Shown here: positions 30,723 through 39,629 of the stretch, one piece after another
Position numbering within the stretch: position 1 is the first letter of the stretch
Layout: each line of letters starts with the position of its first letter
Origin: Prevotella sp.
Lineage (GTDB): Bacteria > Bacteroidota > Bacteroidia > Bacteroidales > Bacteroidaceae
DNA: 47,929 bases
Reading direction: 5' to 3'
NCBI GenBank assembly: GCA_017474845.1
Contig: JAFVGS010000039.1
Span: 1 to 47,929, forward strand
The notes under the pieces: generated by a model
Database searches by the model: none
Told to the model about the DNA's origin: nothing
Seen by the model: the letters and a program-made list of their open reading frames with translations, nothing else
Program-made: the position numbers and the translations under genes

Positions 30723-33700
30723 CTACTCACGAGATTTCATATAGTCTGCCGGGCGGATGCCGAACTGCTTGAAGAAGCACTTCGAGAAGTAGGAGGGATT
30801 GGAGAATCCGACCATGTAGCCCACTTCGCTGACAGTATGGCCTCCCTCGTGGAGCAACTGGGCCGCACGCTTGAGACGGACTATCTGGATCATCTCGTTG
30901 GGGGTGACGTCGGCCAGGGTCTTGATCTTGGCAAAGAGTCCGCTGCGGCTGATGTTTAGCTGGGCTGCGAGGAAATCGACATTAAGGCCGGAGTTGGAGA
31001 AGTTGTCCTCGATGATGCGGTTCATACGGGTGAGGAAGTCATTGTCTGTGGGATTCTGCGCTATCTCCGTGACTGGCTCCAACGGCTGGGTGGAGAACTT
31101 CTCCATCAGCTGACGGCGTATCTGGAGAATGTTGCGGATGCAGGCCTCGAGATACTGCATGGAGAAGGGCTTCTCGATGTAACTGTCTGCCCCGACGTCC
31201 ATACCCTCGACCTTGGAGTCATCGTCGGTCTTGGCGGTGAGCATGACAAAGGGGATGTGGCTGGTGAGCTGGTTCTGGCGCACACGGCGGCAGAGCTCTG
31301 CGCCGTCCATGCGAGGCATCATCCAATCGCTGATGATGATGCTGACGTCGTGCTTCTGCAGGATATGAAGGGCCTCGATGCCATCGCCCGCGGTGATGAT
31401 GTCGTAGGTGGGGCTGAAGTTGGCGGAGAGGAAGTCGCGCATGTCCTCGGAGTCCTCGACGATGAGCATGGTGCTTTGTGGGGAAGTTAAAGGGCTTTGA
31501 AGGGAAGTTAAAGGGATGTTTAATGGACGTATGTCTGTGGCCTCTGTCTCCTCCTGACTCCTGACAACTGTTTCCTGACTCCTGACTATTGTCTCCTCCT
31601 GAACCACCGGCAGGACGACGGTGAAGGTGGAGCCACGGCCCACCTCGGAGACGACGGAGATATCGCCGTGGTGCTGGTCGACGATGCTCTTGACGATATT
31701 GAGGCCGATGCCAGTGCCGGGCTTGTTGCCCTCGGCCTGGAAGAAGGGCTGGAAGATGCGATGACGGTCTTCCTCGCGGATACCCACGCCATTGTCACTG
31801 ACGCTGATGCGGAAGTGGCCGGCGTCGGGTTCTTCGACGCAGGAGAGCCGGACGTCGTCCTTCGTGTATTTATTGGCATTGGTGAGCAGGTTGCTCACTA
31901 CCTTGATGACTGCCTCCTTGTCGACGATAGCCGTGAAATGCTTGTCGGGATAGTCTACCGTGAAGCGACGGCCGTTCTGCTCGAAAGTCGGGGCGAAGCG
32001 TTCACTCACCGACGCAATCAGGTCGTAGATGTTGTGGGGCGCAAAATGCATCACCAGACTCTGCTGCTCCACCTTGCGGAAGTCGAGCAGCTGGTTGACG
32101 AGTTCCAGGAGGCGGTGGGCGTTGCGGTCGATGACGTCGAGGGCTTGGAGGGAAGAGTCTTTCTTCAATTGTTCCAGGGGGCCGATGATGAGGGATACGG
32201 GGGTGCGGATCTCGTGGGCAATCATCGTGAAGAAGTTCAGGCGCGCCTCGCGTACCTCCTTCTCCTTCTGCTCGTTCAGCAGCTGCAGCTCCTTCTGGTG
32301 GCGGTGCTTCTCGCGCTTCAAGCGGAAATGCACATAGTAGGAGATGACCGCTCCTACCAACAACAGATAGAGCAGCTTGGCATACCAGCTCCACCAGAAC
32401 GGGGGGTGGACGATGATTTTGAGCGTGGCCTCGGTGGTGGACCAGAGGCCGTCGTTGTTCGTGGCCTTCACACGGAAGGTGTAGGTGCCGGCAGGGAGGT
32501 TGGTATAGGTGGCGTGGTTGTCGTTGCCCACATAGTTCCAGTCGCGGTCGAAACCTTCGAGCATATAGGCATATTGGATCTTCTCTGGCGAGCAGTAGCT
32601 GAGGGAGGCGAAGGAGAGGCTGACCATCTTCGAGTCGCCGTAGCCGATGGTGATCTCACGGGTGAGCGAGAGGTCGAGGGGCAGGCCGCAGGCATTGCGC
32701 TCTTCCTGATTCAGGATGCTCAGCGAGGTGACATATACGGGCGGCATCACGCTGTTGGGCTTGATCTGATAGGGGTAGAAGGTGTTGAAGCCGCCCGTCG
32801 TTCCCATATAGATGCGCCCGTCGCTGGCCATAAAGGCACTGTTCGGCTGGAACTGCTCGCTCACCAGGCCGTCGTGGCGCGTAAACCGCTGAGTGAGTGG
32901 CTGGGTCTGGGGGCGGTTCTCGGCGCCACCGGGCTCATACCTGACGATGCCCCTGTCTGTGGAGAGCCACAGGGCCCCGTGGTCTTCGATGATGCCCATG
33001 ATGTTGCGGCTGGGCACTTCGAGGGGGATGTGGTCGAAACGGTTGTGCTGGCTGTCGTAGCGGCAGAGCCCGTCGAGGGTGCCAAACCACAGGCGTCCGC
33101 CCTCGTCGACAAGGGCGCAGTTCACGTGGTCGCTGGGCAGGGACTGACTGTCATCGTCATCGTGAAGATAGCGTTTCAGCTGACGGTCGCTGATATGGTA
33201 CCGCCACAGTCCTTCGCCCTGCGTGGTAAGCCAGAGGTTGCCTTCCCGGTCCTCGTCGATATCGGTGGTCATCGCTCCCGTATGGCAGACACGCTCAAAC
33301 TGGTCGTCGGTGCGGTTGTAGAGGTTCAGTCCCTCCATGGTGGCCACCCATACCCGCCCGTGGCTGTCGCAGTAGATGGCATACGAGCTGGAACTGTCGA
33401 GGCTCCTGGGGTCGCTGCTGTTCACATATTGCCGCAGCTGGCCCGTCTCCAAGTTCATCACCAGCACGCCGTCGCTGTAAGTGCCTATCCACAGGTCGTT
33501 ATGGCCGTCGAGGCAGAGGGCATGCACATTGCGCTTGGAGAGTACATCCTGATGGGGATAGCCGACGAAGCGCTGTTCCTTGGGCGAGTAGCACATCAGG
33601 CCGCCGTCATCGCTGCCCACCCAGATGCGTCCCTGCCTGTCTTCGCAGAAACGGGAGATGACATTGCCGGCAAGTCCGTTATCCACGGAGAATCCGTCGA

Positions 33701-34640
33701 AGCGCTTGCCCACGGGAGAGATATACCTCACGCCGCCATAGAACGTGCCTATCCACAGGCCGCCCTCCGTGTCGTTGGTGATGGCATACACAAAGCGGTC
33801 GTCATACTTATCCCATTCCCCCGTCTTCGGATTCAGGCGCACTACGCCGTCGTCACAGCCGATGCAGATATGTCCGTCAGTCTGTTCGTAGAGCGTATGG
33901 ATATGCCATCCCACCTTCGCCTCCTTGGGACTGAGCACCGGTTCCAGACGGCCGTCGTCGTGCATGAGCAACAGCCCGTGCTCCCAGCTTCCCAGCCACA
34001 GCCGTCCGTCGCTCGTTTGGAGCATGCGGAGAGAACCGGGAGCAGCGTCGAAATGCAGCGTGACGGGCTCGAACTGGTCATGCAGACGGTTGAGTTTCTG
34101 CACGACGGGCTCTCCCCAGTTGGTGACAGACCAAATCTGATTGTTGCTGTCGACAAACACCTGGGCCACGGCACCGCCGGTGGCCTTGAAGTCGTAGTTC
34201 TTCGCCTGACGGGTCCTGACGACATAATACCATGCGCCCTGATCCATGGTCGACACCCACAGCCGGCCCTCCTTATCCATGGTGAGACTGGTCACCGTGG
34301 AATGTATGTCCATGGGGAGCCTGATGAAGGTCTGACGCTCAAAGTCGATGAAGAAGACGCCCTTGACCGTACCGACATAGATTCCCTCGTCGCCGACAAG
34401 CATGGCAGAGATGTACTGGTTAACACCCAGTTCGGCGATACGGAGCGGCAGCACCCGCCTGCCGTCATAGCGGCAGAGGCCGTTGTCTGTCCCGAACCAG
34501 ATGTAGCCGTTCTTGTCCTGGCCGATATTGCGCACGGCATTGGATGCCAGACCGTCGTTCATCGTCAGTGTCCTGCTATCCGCAGCCCGGAGGGATTGCA
34601 GCAGGAGGGTCGATATGATTACTAACAGGAGTCTTCGCAT
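30723..34640 (-). CDS. Hybrid two-component regulator (HTCS)
   Basis: A 1305-residue one-protein signalling system. A signal peptide is followed by two-component-regulator propeller repeats (about 25-640; blades like GNVISRFCEDRQGRIWVGSDDGGLMCY), a Y_Y_Y domain (about 645-750) and one membrane helix (about 755-775). Then come a histidine kinase with His809 (MIAHEIRTPVSLI), an ATPase domain (NLLTNANKYT, DNGVGI, GTGIGLNIVKSIV), a receiver with phosphate-accepting Asp1105 (SDWMMPRMDG) and an AraC-type DNA-binding domain at the end. HTCS proteins sense oligosaccharides and switch on nearby glycan-use genes. It starts three bases after the protease-GH43 gene, so it is read with the operon it likely controls. 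The kinase-receiver linker is largely heptamer-encoded. Confidence 0.95.
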   Translation of the reverse strand: MRRLLLVIISTLLLQSLRAADSRTLTMNDGLASNAVRNIGQDKNGYIWFGTDNGLCRYDGRRVLPLRIAELGVNQYISAMLVGDEGIYVGTVKGVFFIDFERQTFIRLPMDIHSTVTSLTMDKEGRLWVSTMDQGAWYYVVRTRQAKNYDFKATGGAVAQVFVDSNNQIWSVTNWGEPVVQKLNRLHDQFEPVTLHFDAAPGSLRMLQTSDGRLWLGSWEHGLLLMHDDGRLEPVLSPKEAKVGWHIHTLYEQTDGHICIGCDDGVVRLNPKTGEWDKYDDRFVYAITNDTEGGLWIGTFYGGVRYISPVGKRFDGFSVDNGLAGNVISRFCEDRQGRIWVGSDDGGLMCYSPKEQRFVGYPHQDVLSKRNVHALCLDGHNDLWIGTYSDGVLVMNLETGQLRQYVNSSDPRSLDSSSSYAIYCDSHGRVWVATMEGLNLYNRTDDQFERVCHTGAMTTDIDEDREGNLWLTTQGEGLWRYHISDRQLKRYLHDDDDSQSLPSDHVNCALVDEGGRLWFGTLDGLCRYDSQHNRFDHIPLEVPSRNIMGIIEDHGALWLSTDRGIVRYEPGGAENRPQTQPLTQRFTRHDGLVSEQFQPNSAFMASDGRIYMGTTGGFNTFYPYQIKPNSVMPPVYVTSLSILNQEERNACGLPLDLSLTREITIGYGDSKMVSLSFASLSYCSPEKIQYAYMLEGFDRDWNYVGNDNHATYTNLPAGTYTFRVKATNNDGLWSTTEATLKIIVHPPFWWSWYAKLLYLLLVGAVISYYVHFRLKREKHRHQKELQLLNEQKEKEVREARLNFFTMIAHEIRTPVSLIIGPLEQLKKDSSLQALDVIDRNAHRLLELVNQLLDFRKVEQQSLVMHFAPHNIYDLIASVSERFAPTFEQNGRRFTVDYPDKHFTAIVDKEAVIKVVSNLLTNANKYTKDDVRLSCVEEPDAGHFRISVSDNGVGIREEDRHRIFQPFFQAEGNKPGTGIGLNIVKSIVDQHHGDISVVSEVGRGSTFTVVLPVVQEETIVRSQETVVRSQEETEATDIRPLNIPLTSLQSPLTSPQSTMLIVEDSEDMRDFLSANFSPTYDIITAGDGIEALHILQKHDVSIIISDWMMPRMDGAELCRRVRQNQLTSHIPFVMLTAKTDDDSKVEGMDVGADSYIEKPFSMQYLEACIRNILQIRRQLMEKFSTQPLEPVTEIAQNPTDNDFLTRMNRIIEDNFSNSGLNVDFLAAQLNISRSGLFAKIKTLADVTPNEMIQIVRLKRAAQLLHEGGHTVSEVGYMVGFSNPSYFSKCFFKQFGIRPADYMKSRE
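31544..31599 (-). repeat. Eight-unit heptamer tract in the HTCS linker
   Basis: Eight units, on the plus strand CTGTCTC, CTCCTGA, CTCCTGA, CAACTGT, TTCCTGA, CTCCTGA, CTATTGT and CTCCTCC. With a 21-base higher-order period they encode ETIVRSQETVVRSQEE between the ATPase and receiver domains. About 45 bases further on, GGGAAGTTAAAGGG occurs twice with the same 21-base period (31480-31520). Confidence 0.85.
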
Positions 34641-34643
34641 AGT

Positions 34644-37600
34644 TTATTCATAGATGATGAAGTTGCTGAGCCTGACCCACGAGGGATTGTCAGAGTAGGT
34701 GGTCTGATAGGTGCCAATGCCTATTTTGCCTCCACTGAGGGAGACAGGCGAACCGGGCATGTTGCGCCAGGTCTTTCCGTCGCGGCTGGTACGGGCAAAG
34801 AGCAGATCGCCACGACGCTCGAATTGCAGGATAGGATCGGCATCATAGCCTTTGAAGTTGGGATATTGGGGCCTGCCATCCTTGCTGAGGATGGTGAAGA
34901 TGTTGCCGCAGTTGTAGAGGGGGAAGACGCCGAGCTGGTAGAACGAGCCGTCTGCATCGGCGATGAGCAGACCGCCGTCGTTGTAAGATTTGGCGCTGTG
35001 GTCGCGATAGCCCTCCATGTCGTCGAAACGGCACATCACCACAAAGTCGCCCTCCACCTGTTGACAGATGGTGCCTCCGTTGCTGAGCGGGGCATCGTTG
35101 AAGTTGGCGGTGGTGGCGGAGAGGGTGAAGGGTTCGCGCTTCTCTATGATGGGCTTCATCGAGGGTGAGAGCGTGAACTTGCTGTCAGGATCCGTCTCTT
35201 CGAAGTCGTCATCGCCAAGCGAGGGGGTATCCGACAGACGGGTGGCCTCATAGCGCCGTGACACCTCATCAGAACTGACGGAGCCCGGCTCGATGGAGAG
35301 CTGGCTGATATAGCCCTGGAACGTGTTTGTCCCCGTACCGTCGGCACCGATGGTGACGGGGCCTTCGGGACGTACCATGAAGAAGTTGTTCTGTTCATGA
35401 ATGAGTTGTCCGTTCAGATAGGCGCGCTCCTTCCATCCGTCGAAGGTGACAACCCAATATTGCCATTGGCCGATACCTGCCTTAATCGCCTCGGAGGCAC
35501 CAAAGCTCTCGAACGAGCCGTTGTGGTTCATCAGGCCTGCCGAGGGTTCTGTGCCTAAGCGCAGTTCCGTGGTGGCGAGGTCGGCGGGGGAGGGCGAGAG
35601 TGAGGCAATGGTGGATACAGGGCGTTCGTCGGTGCTGAGCACCCAGGCGGCGATGGTGTACGGAGCGTTATAGCGGAAGGTCTGTGGCAACGGCTCGCGC
35701 GTTTTCAGATGTTGGGTGCCGTTGAAGAAGAGCGCCCAGCGTCCGTCCTTGACTCTCGCACGGAGCGGTTTGTTCGCAGTGAATTCCGTCGTCTCGCTGA
35801 CATCAAAGGGAGCCTTCCTGCCCTGAGCCAGCTGCTCCACATCGAGGGTGATGGCAGAGGCTGTCCGCTGCTCGGGCCTTATGTCCATCTGGTGCATCCC
35901 GGGATAGCCGTCGTTTGTCTCCACATCGGTATTGGGAAGTTCGGGAGCCTTCTGCCACACCTTCACGTTCCAGATGGCAGGCATGTGTCCGTTCTTCTGG
36001 GTGTCACTGATGGTGATGCGGATGTAGCGGGCTTTTGTCTTTCCGCCGTCTATCATGGGTGAGCCTTGCAGGGTGTTGCTGCTGCGATCGGCGTAGAGCG
36101 TCCATTTCCTGGCATCCTTAGAGGTCTCAATCTTGTACTGATAGAAGAAGGTGGGATACTCGAACTGCGTCCAAATCTCGTTGAAGGACATGGTCTTGCC
36201 GAGGTCTATCTGCAACCACTCGTCGTGCTGCTGTCCGCCATCCCAATTGCAGCGGGCTGCCTTCCAGAGGGTGCCGTTGTTGTCGTCGACGGCGTACTCG
36301 GGCTTGAACCATTCGTCGTAATAGCTGCTGGTAGTGACCTTGGCGCCGAAAGCGAGGTCCTGGCCCCCGCCCACCACCCCGTCGTGGGTGGGGACGACGG
36401 GGAGGATATTCCCTTCGCCATCGAAACGCATCTCGTCGATGCAGATTTGGCGGTTGAAGCCGTGGACGGCGTGGGGATTGTTGTGGCGGTGATAGACGAT
36501 GTAGTAATGTCCGTTCTCCTCGATGATGCTGTGATGTCCCGGACCGTGGATGGTGCCGTCGGCATTGGTCTCCAAGATGCAGCCCTTGTATTCAAAGGGT
36601 CCCATGGGCCCGGCCTTCGAGACGGCATACTGCACGCGGTAGGTGTCGGTATGACAGGAACCGGAGGAATAGGTGAAGTAATACGTGTCACCACGTCTGA
36701 ACACAAAGGGTGCCTCGAAGATATCTTTCAGCTCCGTATTGGGAATCAGGCGCTTCTCTGAGAAGAACTCGTCGGCGGCAATGGGGAATGGCGCATCCTC
36801 GCGCCAGTTCCGTGCATCGCCATGTAACAGAGGGACGGTTCTTTTGTTACATCTCTCAGAGTCGGTGTCACAAAAGAACCGTCCCTCTGTTACATTTAAC
36901 TTCGCCACACCACAACCGAAACCTTTATAGATGCCCCAAGTGGTGAAATAGAGGTATTCTGAACCGTCGTCGTCGCGGAAGAGCTGGGGATCGAGAGTGA
37001 TGACATTGTGTACATAGCGGTCGGGCACCATCACGGCATCATCCTTGCCAAGGATATTGTGCCAGGGACCGATGGGCGTGGGACCCTCTCCGATGTTGAT
37101 GTTACAGGGTTCGCAATAGTAGTAACGGAAGGTGCTGTCCGTCTGCTGCACCACATCTGGGGCCCATACCACTTCGGTGGTGGGCCAGTTCATCACGATG
37201 TTCTTCCAGTTTCTGAAATCCTTCGATACCCACACCTGCGCCGGACCATAGCCGTTGCCAGTGCCGTCGGTGGTGGCATAGAGATACCAGGTATCGCCGA
37301 ACTTCCTGATGGTAGGGTCGGCGAAATAGCCTGGGATGAAGGGATTGCCCGCGCCTGGGGTGTTCCACGCTGCACCTTTCGTTTCCGTGCTGACACGGAA
37401 GGCATAGTCGAACGTTTTCAGTTCTGCCGGACCAGGCTCGGGGTTGGCTTCCGAGGGCATGGGAATCATATAGTGCTCTTCGGGAGCACCCATCACGATG
37501 AGATAGAGGTGGCGCAGGGTCTTCCCCTCAGGTACTGAAAAGGTCTTGGCATTGATGTCGCCATAGATCTCCTCGTCTTGGTCCGTGATGCCTACGAAAC

Positions 37601-38684
37601 CGTAGCGCAGGTGATTGCCTCGCATATCAAGATGGAACGTCCTGGCCCTGAGGTCTGTCTTGCTGTCGAGCAAGATGGCATTGAAGCCATATTCCTCTGG
37701 AACGTTCTTTGGGCGCAGCCAGTTCTCTTCGTCTCTCACCAGTTCGGTATCGAAGCTACAAGCATATTTCCGGGTTTCCTTCCTGGCGTGCTTGAAGTCG
37801 AAGTTCACCAGGTGCTGATAGCCTCGGAACATCTCGTCGCAGAACTGCTGCTGATTCAGACCGTACATCCGCTTATAGGTCATAACGGGATCCTCCCCGA
37901 TCTTACCCTGCCGGTAGAGTTCTGCTATCGACTTGCGTCCATGCAGGTCGCTCCACCACTGGATGACGTAGGGCGAGTGATAGATGTTCTCTAAATGCAG
38001 ATAGGCCTTGTGAGTGAGACCCTTGAAGGCCTCGAAGTGATAGTTCTCATCCGTCAGCCAGTCAGGATTCACCTGCCAGAGCATCCACTGCGAGGTCATC
38101 TCGAAGAACCCTGAGCCTCCCCAGGCATCACCCGCCTTGTCTGCCGGAATTTGAAGCTGGAACGAGTGTCCCAGCTCATGAGCCATGCAGTTCATCTTCT
38201 CATCCTGGATGCGGTTCGGTGCCACCCACAGGGCTCCGATGAAGTCGTCGTAGGTGCCGCCATAGGCCGTACCCTCGTTGGAGTACATCACCATCACCAT
38301 CATCTTATACTCATCGGCCTTTGATGATACCATTTCTCCCCCTGAGTAGGGGGAGCCAGAGGGGGTCTGAACAAACGCCAGTGTATCGCGGAAGAAATGA
38401 TAGAACGACTGTACCCTGTCTCGCAGGTTCGTCAGACTGAAACGCATAGGTTTGCCGTCAAGGTCTGGCCCTGATACGATTCCGTCCTTTGGCTCGGCAT
38501 CGAAACCCCGTTCCCACATGAAGATGAGGTCGTCGGTCTCCATGCTCCTCTTGAAGGACCATTTCGAGGTGTCGCTTTGGAGGTTCATTCCCTTCAAATC
38601 CTCTGGGATATAGATTTTCTTTATTTGTGCCGTAGCAGAGAGGGCTACTATTGTCAATACGGCAAAAAACTTCAATCGTCTCAT
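34644..38684 (-). CDS. Metalloprotease-GH43 multidomain secreted enzyme
   Basis: A 1346-residue exported protein (signal peptide MRRLKFFAVLTIVALSATAQ). Residues about 25-440 resemble DUF6055-type zinc proteases with MAHELGHSFQ (His169, Glu170, His173). Residues about 445-765 are a GH43 five-bladed propeller with base Asp456 (FADPTI), Asp565 (TLDPQLF) and acid Glu657 (IFEAPF), so an arabinofuranosidase or xylosidase-like activity. An F5/8-type C domain (about 775-925), a LamG-like domain (about 965-1165) and a DUF1349-like sandwich (about 1190-1346) follow, probably for glycan binding. A REPIN-like element is read in frame between Asp565 and Glu657, and a second element encodes TPSGSPYSGGE at 107-117. 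A protease and a glycosidase in one chain suggest a glycoprotein substrate. Confidence 0.88.
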   Translation of the reverse strand: MRRLKFFAVLTIVALSATAQIKKIYIPEDLKGMNLQSDTSKWSFKRSMETDDLIFMWERGFDAEPKDGIVSGPDLDGKPMRFSLTNLRDRVQSFYHFFRDTLAFVQTPSGSPYSGGEMVSSKADEYKMMVMVMYSNEGTAYGGTYDDFIGALWVAPNRIQDEKMNCMAHELGHSFQLQIPADKAGDAWGGSGFFEMTSQWMLWQVNPDWLTDENYHFEAFKGLTHKAYLHLENIYHSPYVIQWWSDLHGRKSIAELYRQGKIGEDPVMTYKRMYGLNQQQFCDEMFRGYQHLVNFDFKHARKETRKYACSFDTELVRDEENWLRPKNVPEEYGFNAILLDSKTDLRARTFHLDMRGNHLRYGFVGITDQDEEIYGDINAKTFSVPEGKTLRHLYLIVMGAPEEHYMIPMPSEANPEPGPAELKTFDYAFRVSTETKGAAWNTPGAGNPFIPGYFADPTIRKFGDTWYLYATTDGTGNGYGPAQVWVSKDFRNWKNIVMNWPTTEVVWAPDVVQQTDSTFRYYYCEPCNINIGEGPTPIGPWHNILGKDDAVMVPDRYVHNVITLDPQLFRDDDGSEYLYFTTWGIYKGFGCGVAKLNVTEGRFFCDTDSERCNKRTVPLLHGDARNWREDAPFPIAADEFFSEKRLIPNTELKDIFEAPFVFRRGDTYYFTYSSGSCHTDTYRVQYAVSKAGPMGPFEYKGCILETNADGTIHGPGHHSIIEENGHYYIVYHRHNNPHAVHGFNRQICIDEMRFDGEGNILPVVPTHDGVVGGGQDLAFGAKVTTSSYYDEWFKPEYAVDDNNGTLWKAARCNWDGGQQHDEWLQIDLGKTMSFNEIWTQFEYPTFFYQYKIETSKDARKWTLYADRSSNTLQGSPMIDGGKTKARYIRITISDTQKNGHMPAIWNVKVWQKAPELPNTDVETNDGYPGMHQMDIRPEQRTASAITLDVEQLAQGRKAPFDVSETTEFTANKPLRARVKDGRWALFFNGTQHLKTREPLPQTFRYNAPYTIAAWVLSTDERPVSTIASLSPSPADLATTELRLGTEPSAGLMNHNGSFESFGASEAIKAGIGQWQYWVVTFDGWKERAYLNGQLIHEQNNFFMVRPEGPVTIGADGTGTNTFQGYISQLSIEPGSVSSDEVSRRYEATRLSDTPSLGDDDFEETDPDSKFTLSPSMKPIIEKREPFTLSATTANFNDAPLSNGGTICQQVEGDFVVMCRFDDMEGYRDHSAKSYNDGGLLIADADGSFYQLGVFPLYNCGNIFTILSKDGRPQYPNFKGYDADPILQFERRGDLLFARTSRDGKTWRNMPGSPVSLSGGKIGIGTYQTTYSDNPSWVRLSNFIIYE
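36822..36895. repeat. REP/REPIN-like inverted repeat inside the GH43 domain
   Basis: Two perfect 26-base arms (36822-36847 and 36870-36895) around a 22-base loop. The core GGGACGGTTCTTTTGT matches the palindrome at 16198-16247. It is translated in frame as NVTEGRFFCD...NKRTVPLLH. Confidence 0.9.
38333..38370. repeat. In-frame dispersed element (SPYSGGE type), copy 1
   Basis: A purine-rich hairpin-forming stretch (CTCCCCCTGAGTAGGGGGAG core) is read in the metalloprotease domain as TPSGSPYSGGE. It is clearly related to 40215-40259. Confidence 0.75.
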
Positions 38685-38711
38685 TTGTCTGCGATTTGTT
38701 ATTGAATATGC

Positions 38712-39629
38712 TCAGCCTCCGATGATAACTTTCAGTCCGTAAGTTTCCAGTTGCCGGCTGCAACGGTCGAGAGTCTCATCTGTCGGCGATGACATAAGAT
38801 AGTTATGTGGATTATATACTGACGGGGGAAGCATGCGGCGATGCTTGTCCTTGCCCACATCGTGGTAAGGGAGGAGGTGGACGGTGACGGATGTTCGGAG
38901 CGATGCCAGGAACCTGCCCGTGGCATCCATGTTCTGTTCATCGGCATTGATACCCTCGATGAGGGGAATACGGATGAGGAAAGGATGGCCGCCGTCTGCC
39001 AGGTAACGGATGTTCTGAAAGATGAGGTCGTTGGGGACACCCGTATAGAGGCGATGGTTGTCTGGGTCCATGGTTTTCAGGTCGGCGAGAATCAGTTCGC
39101 ATTCCTTGGCCACCTCTGCCACCACCTCTTGTGATGCATAGAGCGAGGTATCAACCGTACGATGAAAACCGCGACGCCCCAGTTCCTTCAACAATTCAAG
39201 GGTATAGGCGTGATGCATTAGGGGCTCTCCACCACACAGGGTCACGCCCCCGCCGCTGTCCTCCATCACGGCACGCTCCTTTTCAATCTCAGCCATCAGG
39301 GCTTCCATCGTCCATGCCTTGCCGCACATCTCCAAGGCTGTCGTAGGACACTCCTCGGTGCAGAGATGGCAGACGGCGCAGGGATGCTCCATCACGATAC
39401 CGTCAGCCGTGAGACGAAGGAGCTGCTGCGGACACACGTTGACGCATGTCTGGCAGCCAATACACTTGGTCTTCTTATAAAGCACCTGAGCCTGCGGCGT
39501 CCAGCTCTCGGGATTGTGGCACCACACACAGCGCAGCGGACAGCCCTTCATGAAGATGGTTGTCCGTATGCCTGGCCCATCGTTGATGGCATACCTCTTA
39601 ATATCGAATATCAGCGCCTCAGTACTCAC
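38712..39629 (-). CDS. Glycyl-radical-enzyme activase (radical SAM)
   Basis: A 305-residue activating enzyme that places the glycyl radical on the partner encoded just upstream. The radical SAM motif is GCPLRCVWCHNPE (CxxxCxxC, about 30-42). Two ferredoxin-like cluster motifs lie between it and the barrel (CIGCQTCVNVCP and CAVCHLCTEECP, about 57-90), a feature of PFL2-type activases rather than pyruvate formate-lyase activase itself. SGGGVTLCGGEPLMH is the SAM-binding part. The start is a GTG at 39629, overlapping the end of the glycyl radical enzyme gene by 11 bases, so the two are translationally coupled. It is specific to that partner by context. Confidence 0.92.
   Translation of the reverse strand: MSTEALIFDIKRYAINDGPGIRTTIFMKGCPLRCVWCHNPESWTPQAQVLYKKTKCIGCQTCVNVCPQQLLRLTADGIVMEHPCAVCHLCTEECPTTALEMCGKAWTMEALMAEIEKERAVMEDSGGGVTLCGGEPLMHHAYTLELLKELGRRGFHRTVDTSLYASQEVVAEVAKECELILADLKTMDPDNHRLYTGVPNDLIFQNIRYLADGGHPFLIRIPLIEGINADEQNMDATGRFLASLRTSVTVHLLPYHDVGKDKHRRMLPPSVYNPHNYLMSSPTDETLDRCSRQLETYGLKVIIGG

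Noticed and set aside
31668-34625. A 985-codon open frame on the plus strand opposite the HTCS gene
   Set aside because: It is the shadow of a GC-rich gene with a strong domain match on the minus strand; the antisense protein is compositionally odd (Val/Ala/His/Glu-rich) with no recognisable domain.
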